Source: Roseibium sp. (lineage in GTDB: Bacteria; Pseudomonadota; Alphaproteobacteria; Rhizobiales; Stappiaceae). From it: a stretch of 64,000 nt of DNA. The notes under the pieces are model-generated. The model was not told where the DNA came from. It saw only the letters and a program-made list of their open reading frames with translations, and made no database searches. Positions 1-9,912 of the stretch are shown here, piece by piece; positions within the stretch are counted from its first letter, which is position 1, and each line of letters opens with the position of its first letter. The translations under genes and the position numbers were made by a program. The stretch is from NCBI GenBank assembly GCA_017643215.1, contig JAEPNV010000016.1, forward strand, positions 1-64,000. Reading direction: 5' to 3'.

Positions 1-2071
1 CAAACACCAGGTCGCAGGCGGCCTTGAACGCGATCCCGTCAAAACCGGGCGCCATTGGCCGATACAGGGGATCACCCGCATTCTGGCCGTCCACGACTTC
101 CGCCATCTTCTTCATTGCGGCCATGACCTGGTCGCGGCTGACAACACCATGATGCAACCAGTTGGCAATGTGCTGGGCGGAAATCCGGCAGGTCGCACGG
201 TCCTCCATCAAGCCGACATTGTTGATGTCCGGCACCTTCGAGCAGCCGACACCCTGATCGATCCAGCGCACGACGTAGCCCAAAATGCCCTGGGCGTTGT
301 TTTCCACTTCGCGCAGGATCTGGGACTCGGTCCACTTCCGGAAGCTGGCCAGGGGGATCTCGAGCAATCCGTCCACATGCGCCCGGCGCCCGCCAGCCTT
401 CAGCCGCGCCTGAACCGCGAATACATCGACCCGGTGATAATGCAGAGCGTGCAGCGTCGCGGCCGTCGGGCTCGGCACCCAGGCACAATTGGCGCCCGCA
501 CGCGGATGCTCAATCTTGGTGTCGAGCATGTCGGCCATTCGGTCCGGCATGGCCCACATGCCCTTGCCGATCTGGGCTCGGCCGCTCAGGCCGCATTCCA
601 GCCCGATGTCGACATTCCGGTTTTCATAGGCAGTGATCCAGCCCTTCCGTTTGATGAAATCCTTACGGGAGAACGGCCCGGCTTCCATTGATGTGTGAAG
701 CTCGTCGCCCGTCCGGTCCAGAAAACCTGTGTTGATGAAGGCCACCCTGTGCCGGGCGGCGCGAATGCATTCCTTCAAATTGCCGGAGGTCCGCCGCTCC
801 TCGTCCATGATGCCGATCTTGACCGTGTATTGCGGCAGGCCGAGTACAGTCTCCACGTGGGTGAAGATCCGGTCGGTGAAGGCCACTTCCTCCGGACCAT
901 GCATCTTGGGTTTGACGACATAGACCGATCCGCGAACCGAGTTGCGGTTGCCTTCGGTCTTTTTCAGATCATGCATGGCGATGAGCACCGTGACCATCGC
1001 ATCCATCAGGCCCTCAAATCCCTCGCCGCCCTCAGCATCTTGGACAGCGGGATTGGTCATCAAATGGCCGACGTTCCTGACCAGCATCAGCGCCCGGCCC
1101 TTCACCGACACCGCGCCGCCGTCGGGCGCCGTGTAGGCGAGATCGGGATTGAGCGCCCGGGTGACGGTCTGGCCGCCCTTTTCGAACGTGTCGGTCAAAT
1201 CGCCCTTCATCAGACCGAGCCAGTTGGCGTAGGCCTGGACCTTGTCTTCAGCATCGACGCAGGCGACCGAATCTTCGCAATCCATGATCGCGCTAACCGC
1301 TGCTTCAAGGCGGACATCGGCCAGTCCAGCCTGATCACGCGCGCCTATCGCATCGGTGCGGTCGAACACCAATTCGACATGCAGGCCGTTGTTCCGCAAC
1401 AGCACCGCGTCCGGCGCCTTCGGATGGCCTTGGTAGCCCACGAATTTCTCAGGCTGGGCCAGCGGCAAATCGTCGATCAAAAGGGCGCCATCGTGAACAT
1501 AATAACGCCGCGCATCGGCGTGGCTGGCGCCATCGATTGGAAACGCCTCATCCAGGAACACACGCGCCCGCGCCACGACCCGGGCCCCGCGGCCCTTGTC
1601 ATAACCGCCCTTGGGGGCCGGAGATCCCATTGCGTCGGTGCCGTAGAGCCCGTCATAAAGACTGCCCCAACGAGCATTTGCCGCATTCAGCGCATACCGC
1701 GCATTGGTGATCGGCACGACGAGCTGCGGGCCGGCCACCTCCCCAATTTCCGGGTCGGTGTTGGTGGTTTCGATCTCAAACGGTTCGCCCTCGGCGACGA
1801 GATATCCGATCTCGTACAGGAAGGCCTTGTAGGCCTCATGATCGTGCGGCTGATTGGACCGCGCCTTGTGCCAGTTGTCGATCTTCGTTTGCAGATCCTC
1901 ACGCTTTTGCAAAAGAGCGCGGTTTTCCGGTCCAAAACCGTTTATCAGGTCCGACATCCCCCGCCAGAAAACATCCGCTTTAACGCCAGTACCCGGAAGG
2001 GCCTTTGCGTTTATGAACTCGTAGAGCACTTTGGCCACTTGCAACCCGTGAACGCCGACGCGGTCGGTCAT
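1..2071 (-). CDS. glcB: Malate synthase G, C-terminus beyond the left edge
   Basis: Condenses glyoxylate with acetyl-CoA to malate in the cytosol, closing the glyoxylate route. The minus-strand reading frame is open from an ATG at 2071 to the window edge, about 690 residues; the family is usually about 720, so some 30 residues are missing. It begins [20 protein letters not shown] and shows typical malate synthase G stretches such as [18 protein letters not shown] (acetyl-CoA/glyoxylate site), [20 protein letters not shown] and the late [20 protein letters not shown] region. A GAGGAA ribosome site lies 6-7 bases before the start. It is divergent from the exporter gene at 2364, with a 292-base gap in which I see no other gene. 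The plus-strand open frames over it are shadows. It could supply malate when catabolism in this window yields glyoxylate or acetyl-CoA, which is inference. Confidence 0.95.
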   Translation of the reverse strand, partial: MTDRVGVHGLQVAKVLYEFINAKALPGTGVKADVFWRGMSDLINGFGPENRALLQKREDLQTKIDNWHKARSNQPHDHEAYKAFLYEIGYLVAEGEPFEIETTNTDPEIGEVAGPQLVVPITNARYALNAANARWGSLYDGLYGTDAMGSPAPKGGYDKGRGARVVARARVFLDEAFPIDGASHADARRYYVHDGALLIDDLPLAQPEKFVGYQGHPKAPDAVLLRNNGLHVELVFDRTDAIGARDQAGLADVRLEAAVSAIMDCEDSVACVDAEDKVQAYANWLGLMKGDLTDTFEKGGQTVTRALNPDLAYTAPDGGAVSVKGRALMLVRNVGHLMTNPAVQDAEGGEGFEGLMDAMVTVLIAMHDLKKTEGNRNSVRGSVYVVKPKMHGPEEVAFTDRIFTHVETVLGLPQYTVKIGIMDEERRTSGNLKECIRAARHRVAFINTGFLDRTGDELHTSMEAGPFSRKDFIKRKGWITAYENRNVDIGLECGLSGRAQIGKGMWAMPDRMADMLDTKIEHPRAGANCAWVPSPTAATLHALHYHRVDVFAVQARLKAGGRRAHVDGLLEIPLASFRKWTESQILREVENNAQGILGYVVRWIDQGVGCSKVPDINNVGLMEDRATCRISAQHIANWLHHGVVSRDQVMAAMKKMAEVVDGQNAGDPLYRPMAPGFDGIAFKAACDLVF

Positions 2072-2363
2072 GTGATTTCCTCGTCTTTACCGGAACAGCT
2101 GATGATGCACTTGTGAGGGCGGGTCCCTTAAAGCCGTCTTTATTGTCCGGTCCGGCACTTGCGGTCAATGATTTGGCCAAGGCAATGAGTTTTTCTGAAT
2201 CGGACCGAAGCCGAGTGGGAGAGCGTATACCGTGCACAAAAGCCACGACGACCGGCCCTGCCCTTGTTTGGGTGCGCAATCTGGGTCATGTGGAAGGCCG
2301 GCTCAAACGCCGGCGTAACAATGCGCCACCACATGATGGCACAACGGGACACTGATCAACCAC

Positions 2364-3281
2364 ATGATCACCGCCACCTTGAACCTTGGAGGGCGCATTT
2401 ATGGCAATGCCGTCTTGCTGCTGATCCTGACCACCCTGTTTTGGGGCGGAAATGCGGTTGCGGGCCGGCTTGCGATCGGCGAGGTTTCCCCGATGGTCGT
2501 GGTCGCCCTGCGGTGGATCCTCGTCGCGGCGATCATGGCCGGCTATTTCTGGCCCCGGATCGTCGCCGAATGGCCGCTCATGCGTCCCTATCTTGGCCGG
2601 ATGGTGCTGATGGCCGTGTTCGGGTTTGTCGCCTTTAATTCGCTGTTCTACATCGCCGCCCATTCGACGACCGCCGTCAACCTGGGGATCATCCAAGGAT
2701 CGATGCCGGTCTTTGTGCTGATCGGGTCCGTGCTCGCGTTTGGAACAAAAGCACGGCCCCTGCAGGTCCTGGGAATCCTGGTGACGCTGATTGGCGTCGT
2801 TCTGGTCGCCTCCCAGGGCAACTTACAGGTCTTGCTGACCCTGTCGGTCAATCCCGGCGACGGGATCATGCTGGTCGCCTGCTTCCTTTATTCCGCCTAC
2901 ACGCTCGCGCTGCGATCCCGCCCGCAGGTCTCCGGGCTTGTCTTCTTCGCCGTGCTGTCCATCATCGCTGCTGTCACATCGCTGCCCGCGCTCGGTTACG
3001 AGATCGCCACCGGGACCGCCCAATGGCCGACGCCCAAGGGCTGGCTGATTGTGCTGTTCATCGCTCTGTTTCCCTCGTGCCTGTCACAGATCTTTTTCAT
3101 GCGCGGCGTGGAACTGATCGGCCCGGCGCGCGCGGGCGTTTTTATCAACCTGGTCCCGATCTTCGCGCCGATCCTTGCCGTTCTGGTGCTGGGCGAGCCG
3201 TTCCGGTGGCATCACGGCGCCGCGCTGGCGCTGGTTCTCGGCGGGATCTACCTGTCTGAGCGGCGGGCGGCGGGCCAGTAA
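2364..3281 (+). CDS. DMT-family (EamA) inner-membrane transporter
   Basis: A 305-residue, very hydrophobic protein with about ten predicted membrane segments in two repeated halves, as in the drug/metabolite transporter superfamily. The first half opens with AVLLLILTTLFWGGNAVAGR, the FWGGN-type motif usual for EamA domains. The second half starts around residue 150 and ends with the conserved small-residue and APILAVLVLGEP region before the last helix. Length fits the family. Such proteins export or import small metabolites, but the substrate cannot be read from sequence. No convincing ribosome site precedes the ATG, so the start is less certain than the identity. It stands alone, divergent from malate synthase and 66 bases ahead of the antiporter gene. 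Confidence 0.88.
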   Translation: MITATLNLGGRIYGNAVLLLILTTLFWGGNAVAGRLAIGEVSPMVVVALRWILVAAIMAGYFWPRIVAEWPLMRPYLGRMVLMAVFGFVAFNSLFYIAAHSTTAVNLGIIQGSMPVFVLIGSVLAFGTKARPLQVLGILVTLIGVVLVASQGNLQVLLTLSVNPGDGIMLVACFLYSAYTLALRSRPQVSGLVFFAVLSIIAAVTSLPALGYEIATGTAQWPTPKGWLIVLFIALFPSCLSQIFFMRGVELIGPARAGVFINLVPIFAPILAVLVLGEPFRWHHGAALALVLGGIYLSERRAAGQ

Positions 3282-3347
3282 CCAGGCTCACAAAAAAGCC
3301 ATTGGCAGTGCTTGGATTTGCCTTAAGCTGCGGGCACAGTGACCGCC

Positions 3348-5963
3348 ATGGAAACACCTGTTGTTGTGGGCGCCTTCGCGCTCTTGCTGATTACGATTTC
3401 ACTGCTGCAGCCTCTGGCCCGGCGGTTGGGCGTTGCCCCAAGCGTTTTGCTTGCGATGGTCGGCACGTTGATCGGCATCATGGCAATCTACCTGCTCTAC
3501 ACGCCGACAACGGACGCCTTCAATCCGATCGCAAACGTATTTGTTCATCTGCCGTTCGATTCGCAGATGATCCTCTATATTTTCCTGCCCATTCTTTTGT
3601 TCCAGACATCGCTGACGCTGGATGTTCGCCGGATCATGGAGGACATCGGTCCGATCCTGGTAATGGCCGTCTTGGCGGTCCTGGTCGCGACTGCGTTCAT
3701 CGGTCTTGCGCTCTATCCGCTCGCCGGTGTGCCGCTTGTCGCCTGTCTGCTGCTCGGCGCCATCGTGGCCACAACCGATCCGGTCGCCGTTGTGGCGATC
3801 TTCCGCGATATCGGCGCGCCGGCCCGCCTTGGACGGATTGTCGAGGGCGAGAGCCTTTTGAACGACGCGGCCGCCATCGTGCTGTTCGTGATCCTGCTTG
3901 GGATCCTGACCGGACGTTCGGAGCCGGATTTCGCACAGGCCGCCATCGCTTTCGCCCGGTCATTCGCCGGCGGTGTCCTGGTCGGCATCGTCGTTGCGCG
4001 GCTGTTCGTGCTGGTGCTGCCGATCATGCGCGATCTCCCGCACGCGCAAGTCACCTTGAGCCTTGCCCTGCCCTACGCGATTTATGTGGTCAGCGATCAA
4101 TTCGCGGATGTTTCGGCAGTGGTCGCGGTCGTGTGCGCCGGTATAGTTTTCAATCTTTACGGCCCATCACGGATCGCACCAGTCAACTGGACCTTCCTGC
4201 ACAATGTCTGGGATCAGATCGCGTTCTGGGCCTCGTCCCTTGTCTTTGTTCTTGCCGCAATCCTGATCCCGCGGCTGGTGGCCGGATTTGACCCGCTCGA
4301 TATTCTGCTGCTCGTCGTTGTCATCGTCTCCGCGCTGGCCGCCCGCGCGTTCGTCATCTTCGGCATTTTGCCCGCTCTCAGCCTGTTCGGGCGCGGCGAG
4401 GTGGTGGACAGAAAATTCAAGACCGTGATGCTCTGGGGCGGCATGCGCGGCGCGATCACTCTAACGCTTGCGCTCAGCGTCGCCGAGCACGCCGAGCTGT
4501 CGGACGATATCTCCAGTTTCGTCACCCGGCTGGCGACCGGATTTGTGCTGTTCACCCTGCTGGTCTACGGCACGAGCCTGAAGCCGCTCATTCGGGTCCT
4601 CGGTCTGGACAGGCTCAATCCGAGGGACCAGGCCTTGCGCAGCCAGTATCTGGCGCTGGCGCTGTCGGACGTTCAACAGAACGTCGCCACCGCCGCGCAT
4701 GATTATCAGGTCGACCCGACTATTGCGTCCCCTGTCATGGCGGACTACGCCGAACGGGCGACAGAGGCGGGCGACGGCGCGGCAGCGTCGGAAGGGCTAA
4801 TGGACAAGGACCGGGTGACGCTCGGGCTCATTGCGCTCGCCGACCAGGAACGCCAGCTTGTGTTGCGCCATTTTCATGAAAAGACGGTGTCCAATCGCAC
4901 CATCAGCATGCATCTGGCCGTGGCGGGCCGGATCGCCGACCTGACGCGGGCCGAAGGCCGAGCCGGCTACAACCGGGCTGGCCGCGCGCCGCTGAAATTC
5001 GGCTGGCAATTCCGCGTGGCGCAGTGGCTTCAGCGGCGGCTGCGCATCCATCGGCCGCTGGCGACACTGCTGGCAGACCGGTTCGAGTTCCTGCTGGTCG
5101 CGCGGATCGTCTCGCGCGAGCTGGTTGCGTTTAACCGCAGCCGTATCCGGCCATTGGTCGGCGCACGTGTCGGCGACATCCTGCATGAGACGCTGGCCAC
5201 ACGGCGTGGCGAAATCCTGCGGGCGATCGAGGCCATGCGCCTGCAATACCCAGACTATGCCGATGCCCAGGAGGCGCTGTTCTTAAAGCGAACCGGCCTC
5301 CGGCTTGAGGAAACCGCCTATGCGGAGGCACGCAACCAGGCCCTGATCGGGACCGAGCTTTACAACGATTTGCAGCGTGAGATCGGGCGCGTGCGTCAGG
5401 CAACCATGCTCCGGCCAAACCTTGACCTTCGCATGCAGACCGCCGATTTGCTTGCGCAGCACACGTTGTTTTCCGAACTCAGCGACAGTCGCCGGCGCGA
5501 TATCGCGAAAATGATGCGCTCGCGGTTCGCAACGCCCGGCGAAAGGCTCATCCGGCGCGGCGACAAGGGCGATGCCGCCTATTTCATCGCCTCAGGCGCT
5601 GTGGAAGTGCGCACCAACAACCACGCCCTGCGGCTAGGCCGCGGCGACATTTTCGGTGAAATCGCCCTTGTGACGGGCAAGCCCCGGAGCGCAGACGTCG
5701 TCGCGCTCGGATATTGCCAATTGCTGACGCTGTCAGCTGCGGATTTCCGCGCCCTGATGGCCAAGGCACCGGACCTCAAGGCCCATGTCGACGAATTGTC
5801 CCGGCGCCGGATCGATATGAACACGGCCGACGCAAAAAGCGCCGATGGACAGTCGCCGACCCTCCCGCCGGCGGAGGCCCCGCCGGACGATCAGGCCGCG
5901 ACGGAGCAAAGCGCCGACAACGCCTCCAACATGGCAGCTTCCGCCCCGAAACAGCAAGCGTGA
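3348..5963 (+). CDS. CPA1-type cation/proton antiporter with C-terminal cyclic-nucleotide-binding domain
   Basis: About 871 residues in three parts. Residues 1-430 form a 12-13 helix Na+(K+)/H+ antiporter of the NhaP/NHE type: the ATTDPVAVVAI motif holds the ion-binding Asp pair region, and GESLLNDAAAIVLF is the second signature. Residues 430-680 form a long soluble helical linker rich in charged residues. Residues 690-800 form a cyclic-nucleotide-binding domain with the phosphate cassette FGEIALVTGKPRSADV. The tail is Pro/Ala/Gln rich and looks disordered. The domain order resembles plant SOS1 and some bacterial NhaP-like antiporters. The cassette Glu and Arg needed for cNMP contact are present, so gating by cAMP or cGMP is plausible. 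A GTG nine bases upstream (3339) is an equally possible start; neither has a clear ribosome site. Confidence 0.88.
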   Translation: METPVVVGAFALLLITISLLQPLARRLGVAPSVLLAMVGTLIGIMAIYLLYTPTTDAFNPIANVFVHLPFDSQMILYIFLPILLFQTSLTLDVRRIMEDIGPILVMAVLAVLVATAFIGLALYPLAGVPLVACLLLGAIVATTDPVAVVAIFRDIGAPARLGRIVEGESLLNDAAAIVLFVILLGILTGRSEPDFAQAAIAFARSFAGGVLVGIVVARLFVLVLPIMRDLPHAQVTLSLALPYAIYVVSDQFADVSAVVAVVCAGIVFNLYGPSRIAPVNWTFLHNVWDQIAFWASSLVFVLAAILIPRLVAGFDPLDILLLVVVIVSALAARAFVIFGILPALSLFGRGEVVDRKFKTVMLWGGMRGAITLTLALSVAEHAELSDDISSFVTRLATGFVLFTLLVYGTSLKPLIRVLGLDRLNPRDQALRSQYLALALSDVQQNVATAAHDYQVDPTIASPVMADYAERATEAGDGAAASEGLMDKDRVTLGLIALADQERQLVLRHFHEKTVSNRTISMHLAVAGRIADLTRAEGRAGYNRAGRAPLKFGWQFRVAQWLQRRLRIHRPLATLLADRFEFLLVARIVSRELVAFNRSRIRPLVGARVGDILHETLATRRGEILRAIEAMRLQYPDYADAQEALFLKRTGLRLEETAYAEARNQALIGTELYNDLQREIGRVRQATMLRPNLDLRMQTADLLAQHTLFSELSDSRRRDIAKMMRSRFATPGERLIRRGDKGDAAYFIASGAVEVRTNNHALRLGRGDIFGEIALVTGKPRSADVVALGYCQLLTLSAADFRALMAKAPDLKAHVDELSRRRIDMNTADAKSADGQSPTLPPAEAPPDDQAATEQSADNASNMAASAPKQQA

Positions 5964-6076
5964 ATGAGCAGGATCGCCAGCGTCATCACGCTGCCCAGCC
6001 CCAAAGCCCCGATCAACCAGGGATCCTCGTTCACTTCTCTCAAGCTGGAGCTTGCAAACTGATAAACGGTTGGCAT
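5891..6076 (-). CDS. Small one-helix membrane protein, unrecognised
   Basis: A 61-residue frame starting at 6076 behind a strong ribosome site (GGGAGGA, 6-7 bases from the ATG). Residues 1-20 are polar (MPTVYQFASSSLREVNEDPW). Residues 21-41 form a likely transmembrane helix of Gly, Leu, Val and Ile followed by HACCFGAEAAM. It lies about 80 bases downstream of coxG on the same strand and its 3' end overlaps the last 73 bases of the antiporter gene on the opposite strand. The good ribosome site and the helix argue for a real gene. Short length and the antisense overlap argue for caution. I do not recognise a family. Confidence 0.45.
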   Translation of the reverse strand: MPTVYQFASSSLREVNEDPWLIGALGLGSVMTLAILLIHACCFGAEAAMLEALSALCSVAA

Positions 6077-6110
6077 GGCCGTCCTCCCAATTTCGTTTTT
6101 TTTCCGTTCA

Positions 6111-6139
6111 AGGGGCGGGCCCGACCGGCCCCCGCCCCT
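6111..6139. terminator. GC-rich stem-loop after coxG
   Basis: A perfect 9-bp inverted repeat (6111-6119 with 6131-6139, AGGGGCGGG/CCCGCCCCT) with an 11-base loop, 17 bases beyond the coxG stop. It could end or stabilise the cox transcript. There is no T-run on the coxG strand (an A-run follows instead), so it is not a textbook intrinsic terminator. Confidence 0.4.
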
Positions 6140-6156
6140 GAGACCTGTGCGCCCGA

Positions 6157-6726
6157 TCAGGCGGTGTCCTGGGCGACGTCGGTGTTGTCGCCCTTCTTTC
6201 CGCCGAAGAGGCCGCCCAGCCAGCCCTTCTTGGCTTCTGGCGCCGGTTCCACATCCGCCGCGCTCTCGGCCTCTTCGGCCTTGGATGGCGCGACGATTTC
6301 TCCGAACGCGGCAAAAAATTCACCGGCAAGCCGCTTGGCGGTCGAATCGATCAGGCGCGAGCCCAACTGCGCCAGCTTGCCGCCGATCTGCGCATCGACC
6401 TCATAGTGCAGAATCGTCGCGTCAGGACCGTCTTCCTCCAGTTGAACAGCCGCGCCGCCTTTCGCGAAACCGGCGACGCCGCCCGATCCCTCACCAACGA
6501 TCCGATAGGCGTTCGGCGGGTCCAGATCTTCCAGCGAAACCTTGCCGCCAAAGGTTGCCTTCACCGGACCGACCTTCAGTTTGACCTTGGCTTCCATCTC
6601 CGTGTCGGAGCTTTTGGTCAGCTCTTCGCAGCCTGGAATCGCGGCCTTGAGAACGTCGGGATCATTGAGCGCTTCCCAGACCTTTTGACGCGGGGCGTCG
6701 ATTTTCTGGCTGTCGGCCATCTTCAT
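6157..6726 (-). CDS. coxG: CoxG, SRPBCC-fold CO dehydrogenase accessory protein
   Basis: A 189-residue member of the CoxG/SRPBCC family. Residues 1-150 carry the family pattern: an IDAPRQKVWEALNDPDVL start, IPGCEEL, a KVKLKVGPVKATFGGKV strand pair, and LDPPNAYRIVGEGSGG. The C-terminal 40 residues are Ala/Glu rich and end in GWLGGLFGGKK, a short amphipathic piece that could touch the membrane. In cox loci CoxG is linked to anchoring of CO dehydrogenase to the cytoplasmic membrane, and some CoxG proteins bind the quinone that accepts its electrons. An AGGAG ribosome site lies 9 bases before the ATG. It is the last canonical gene of the locus, 29 bases after coxF. Confidence 0.9.
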   Translation of the reverse strand: MKMADSQKIDAPRQKVWEALNDPDVLKAAIPGCEELTKSSDTEMEAKVKLKVGPVKATFGGKVSLEDLDPPNAYRIVGEGSGGVAGFAKGGAAVQLEEDGPDATILHYEVDAQIGGKLAQLGSRLIDSTAKRLAGEFFAAFGEIVAPSKAEEAESAADVEPAPEAKKGWLGGLFGGKKGDNTDVAQDTA

Positions 6727-6755
6727 GAGCGTTTTCTCCTGCTTTAAGTGAGGTC

Positions 6756-7622
6756 CTAAGGCGAGCCGGTGCGGCGCTGGTCCTTGCGGCGGGCCTGGAG
6801 CATTTCGGCAAGGATCGAAAAAGCGATTTCCTCGGGCGTAATCGCCCCGAGGTCGAGCCCGGCCGGCGCCTTGATCTCCGCAAGTTTTTCGGCCGGAACG
6901 CCGTCGGCGGCGAGTTTTTCCGTCAGCGCGGCCGCCTTCTTGCGGCTGCCGACGAAGGCGAGGTAAACGGAATCGGCCGCCGTTGCAGCCTTCAGTGCGG
7001 CCGCGTCGCCAGCGCCTTGTGTTGCAACCACCAGATAGCGCTCCGCGTTCGACGCCGCGTTAAGGGCAAATCCCTCCACCCGGTTCTGGACGCCGGTAAA
7101 CAGTGGCTGGTCGCCGGATGCCGCGCAGACCGTGATATCGAACCCGATCTTTGGGCCGAGGTCCGCAAGGGCAACGGCGACCGGGCTTGCGCCAAACACG
7201 ACCAATTCCGGACGCGGCAGGACGGGCTCGACAAAGACATCCATCGTGCCCTGGCTCGGGCACATGTTTTTGGCAAAGCGCACGCCTTGGCGCTCTTCGC
7301 CGGCATTGACGCCCAGATCCGCGAGAAGATCCTCGGGCTGGATCGACACCAGCCGTGTTTCACCGTCGTGGAGGGCTTCGCGGGCCGCCTTCAGCACCGC
7401 GCCGCGCGCGCAGCCGCCGCCGATCCACCCACCGGCAATATCGCCGTCCGGTCCAATCACGGCCTTGGCGCCAGCTTTTGCCGCCGTCACCGAGATGGTG
7501 CGCACAACGGTGGCAAGGACATAAGGCCGTCCTTCGGCGCGCAGCCGGTTCATCAGGCTATGCAGATCTTGTTTGTCCGGCCGTCCGGGATCGGTGAGGT
7601 GGGCTGTGGCGGTCTGGTTCAT
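6756..7622 (-). CDS. coxF: CoxF, XdhC/CoxI-family cofactor maturation protein
   Basis: A 288-residue XdhC-like protein. The N-terminal XdhC domain (about residues 20-115) contains IGGGCARGAVLKAA, the family's G-G-C-x-x-G-A motif. A C-terminal Rossmann-type domain begins with ELVVFGASPVAVALADLGPK at about residue 140. XdhC-family proteins handle the molybdenum cytosine dinucleotide cofactor and its sulfuration before insertion into xanthine- or CO-dehydrogenase-type enzymes. Position between coxE and coxG suggests CoxF; CoxI belongs to the same family and cannot be excluded from sequence alone. A GGAG ribosome site lies 7 bases before the ATG. The gap to coxE is 15 bases, which implies one transcript. 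Confidence 0.88.
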   Translation of the reverse strand: MNQTATAHLTDPGRPDKQDLHSLMNRLRAEGRPYVLATVVRTISVTAAKAGAKAVIGPDGDIAGGWIGGGCARGAVLKAAREALHDGETRLVSIQPEDLLADLGVNAGEERQGVRFAKNMCPSQGTMDVFVEPVLPRPELVVFGASPVAVALADLGPKIGFDITVCAASGDQPLFTGVQNRVEGFALNAASNAERYLVVATQGAGDAAALKAATAADSVYLAFVGSRKKAAALTEKLAADGVPAEKLAEIKAPAGLDLGAITPEEIAFSILAEMLQARRKDQRRTGSP

Positions 7623-7637
7623 CAGGATCTCCGCATC

Positions 7638-8837
7638 TCACAGTTTGGCGAGATAGGGTTCAAGCGCGGCCAGGCTGTCGAGATTGTGGGCCGGTGCGAA
7701 CAGGTCGACATGGGGCAGCGCGGCGGCCATTCCGCCCGCGACCGGCTCGTACCCGTCCCAGCCAATCAACGGATTGAGCCAGGCGATCCGCTTGCAGCGC
7801 CGGCGCAACGCGGCCATTTCAGCGCCAAGCCGGTCCGGATCGCCGGTGTCGTAGCCGTCGGAGAGGATCATGACGCAGGTTCTGGAATGGATCACACGGG
7901 CGGCATGCCAGCGGTTGAAATCGGCCAGGGCCTCGCTGATTTTCGTGCCGCCGCCCATGCCTTGCGCCATCAGGCCCATCCGGTCGAGCGCCCGGGCCGC
8001 ATCGCGTTCGGACAGCGCGGAGGAGACATGCACAAGCCGGGTGTGGAACAAAAACGCTTCCGCCTCGCGGAAATTGTCCAGCATGCCGTGCACGAACCGG
8101 GTGAAGACGCCGGTGTAGTTGTTCATGGAGCCGGAAGCGTCGAGCAGGATCACCAGACGCAATTGACGCTGGCGCGGGCCTTTTTTGATCAACTCAATCG
8201 GCGTTCCACCATGGGCAATCGAATGGCGGATCGTGCGCCTGAGATCAAGGCGCGGGCCTTTGCGTTTTTGCCGGTCGCGCCGGGTCAGGCGCACGCGCAT
8301 GGATTTCGCCAGCCGCTCGGCCAGTTGATGGGCCTTTTCCATGGCATCGGGGTCATTGATGTTGCGGAAATCCACCTGGCCGAGGTTTTCTGCGATGCTG
8401 GCCCCTTCACGTCGGCCGGAAGGGGTGTCGCCGGTGTCTTCGTCCTCTTCGCCGGGCTGGCGTTCGACATCGCCGGCGATCGTGTCCTGTCTGGATCCTT
8501 GCGCATCCGTGAGCTCACGGATCGTCTTCATGGACTTTTTGGCGCTGGTGCCGGAAATCTTGATGCCGGATTTCACGCCCCGTTCAAACCAGAACGCGTC
8601 AAAGATCTCGTCAAACCGCTGCCAGTCGGACCGGCGCCCGCAGAACAGCGCCCGGTAGGCACGCTTCAAGCTGTGCCCGCGCCGCGCGAGCGGTGACTGC
8701 AAAAGTGCCAACGCATCCTTTGTTTCGGCAAGACCGACCTTGAAACCGCTGTCGCGCAGCGACCGCACGAAGCCGGCAAGCCGCATCCGGAGAGCGGCAC
8801 CGATATCGGCGGGGCTTTCAAGGACCAGCGGGCTCAT
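7638..8837 (-). CDS. coxE: CoxE, VWA-domain protein for CO dehydrogenase assembly
   Basis: About 399 residues. The N-terminal part (residues 1-190) is helical and basic. A von Willebrand factor A domain follows, with a complete metal site: LLDASGSM (DxSxS), the central Thr region and LSDGYDTGDPDRL. In Oligotropha, CoxD (AAA+) and CoxE (VWA) together build the bimetallic Mo-S-Cu site in CoxL, and this gene directly follows coxD. I start it at the ATG at 8837, with AGGTGG 8 bases upstream. An in-frame ATG at 8858 would add MARWRET and overlap coxD. The two starts cannot be separated with certainty. Confidence 0.92.
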   Translation of the reverse strand: MSPLVLESPADIGAALRMRLAGFVRSLRDSGFKVGLAETKDALALLQSPLARRGHSLKRAYRALFCGRRSDWQRFDEIFDAFWFERGVKSGIKISGTSAKKSMKTIRELTDAQGSRQDTIAGDVERQPGEEDEDTGDTPSGRREGASIAENLGQVDFRNINDPDAMEKAHQLAERLAKSMRVRLTRRDRQKRKGPRLDLRRTIRHSIAHGGTPIELIKKGPRQRQLRLVILLDASGSMNNYTGVFTRFVHGMLDNFREAEAFLFHTRLVHVSSALSERDAARALDRMGLMAQGMGGGTKISEALADFNRWHAARVIHSRTCVMILSDGYDTGDPDRLGAEMAALRRRCKRIAWLNPLIGWDGYEPVAGGMAAALPHVDLFAPAHNLDSLAALEPYLAKL

Positions 8838-8841
8838 CGTC

Positions 8842-9723
<882 letters not shown>

Positions 9724-9741
9724 GAATCCGTTTTTTCCTTT

Positions 9742-9850
9742 GTCATCCCGGAACGGCGCTTCGCCGAATCCGGGATCGGCGCGCCGCGATGGGTCCGATA
9801 AGGATAGGGGCACTCCGATCCCGGATCTCGCATGGCTCGTCCGGGATGAC
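9742..9850. repeat. REP-like nested palindromic element between coxL and coxD
   Basis: Two nested perfect inverted repeats. The outer arms are GTCATCCCGGA (9742-9752) and TCCGGGATGAC (9840-9850). The inner arms are ATCCGGGATCGG (9768-9779) and CCGATCCCGGAT (9815-9826). The whole stretch can fold into a cruciform or an mRNA stem-loop inside the cox transcript. Its shape matches short palindromic elements spread in rhizobial and related genomes. It may separate coxMSL from coxDEFG expression by protecting the upstream mRNA. Confidence 0.8.
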
Positions 9851-9912
9851 GAAAGAGCAAGTCTTACCGTCCGGCCGCGGGCCTGTGGCCCGCGGCCATT
9901 TACATGGGGTCT

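Noticed and set aside
695-2116. Long plus-strand open frame of 473 codons
   Set aside because: It lies antisense to malate synthase G, which has clear family motifs in the minus frame; long antisense frames are expected in GC-rich DNA.
9724-9813. N-terminal extension of CoxD
   Set aside because: It overlaps the palindromic element and does not match CoxD N-termini; the ATG at 9723 fits better.
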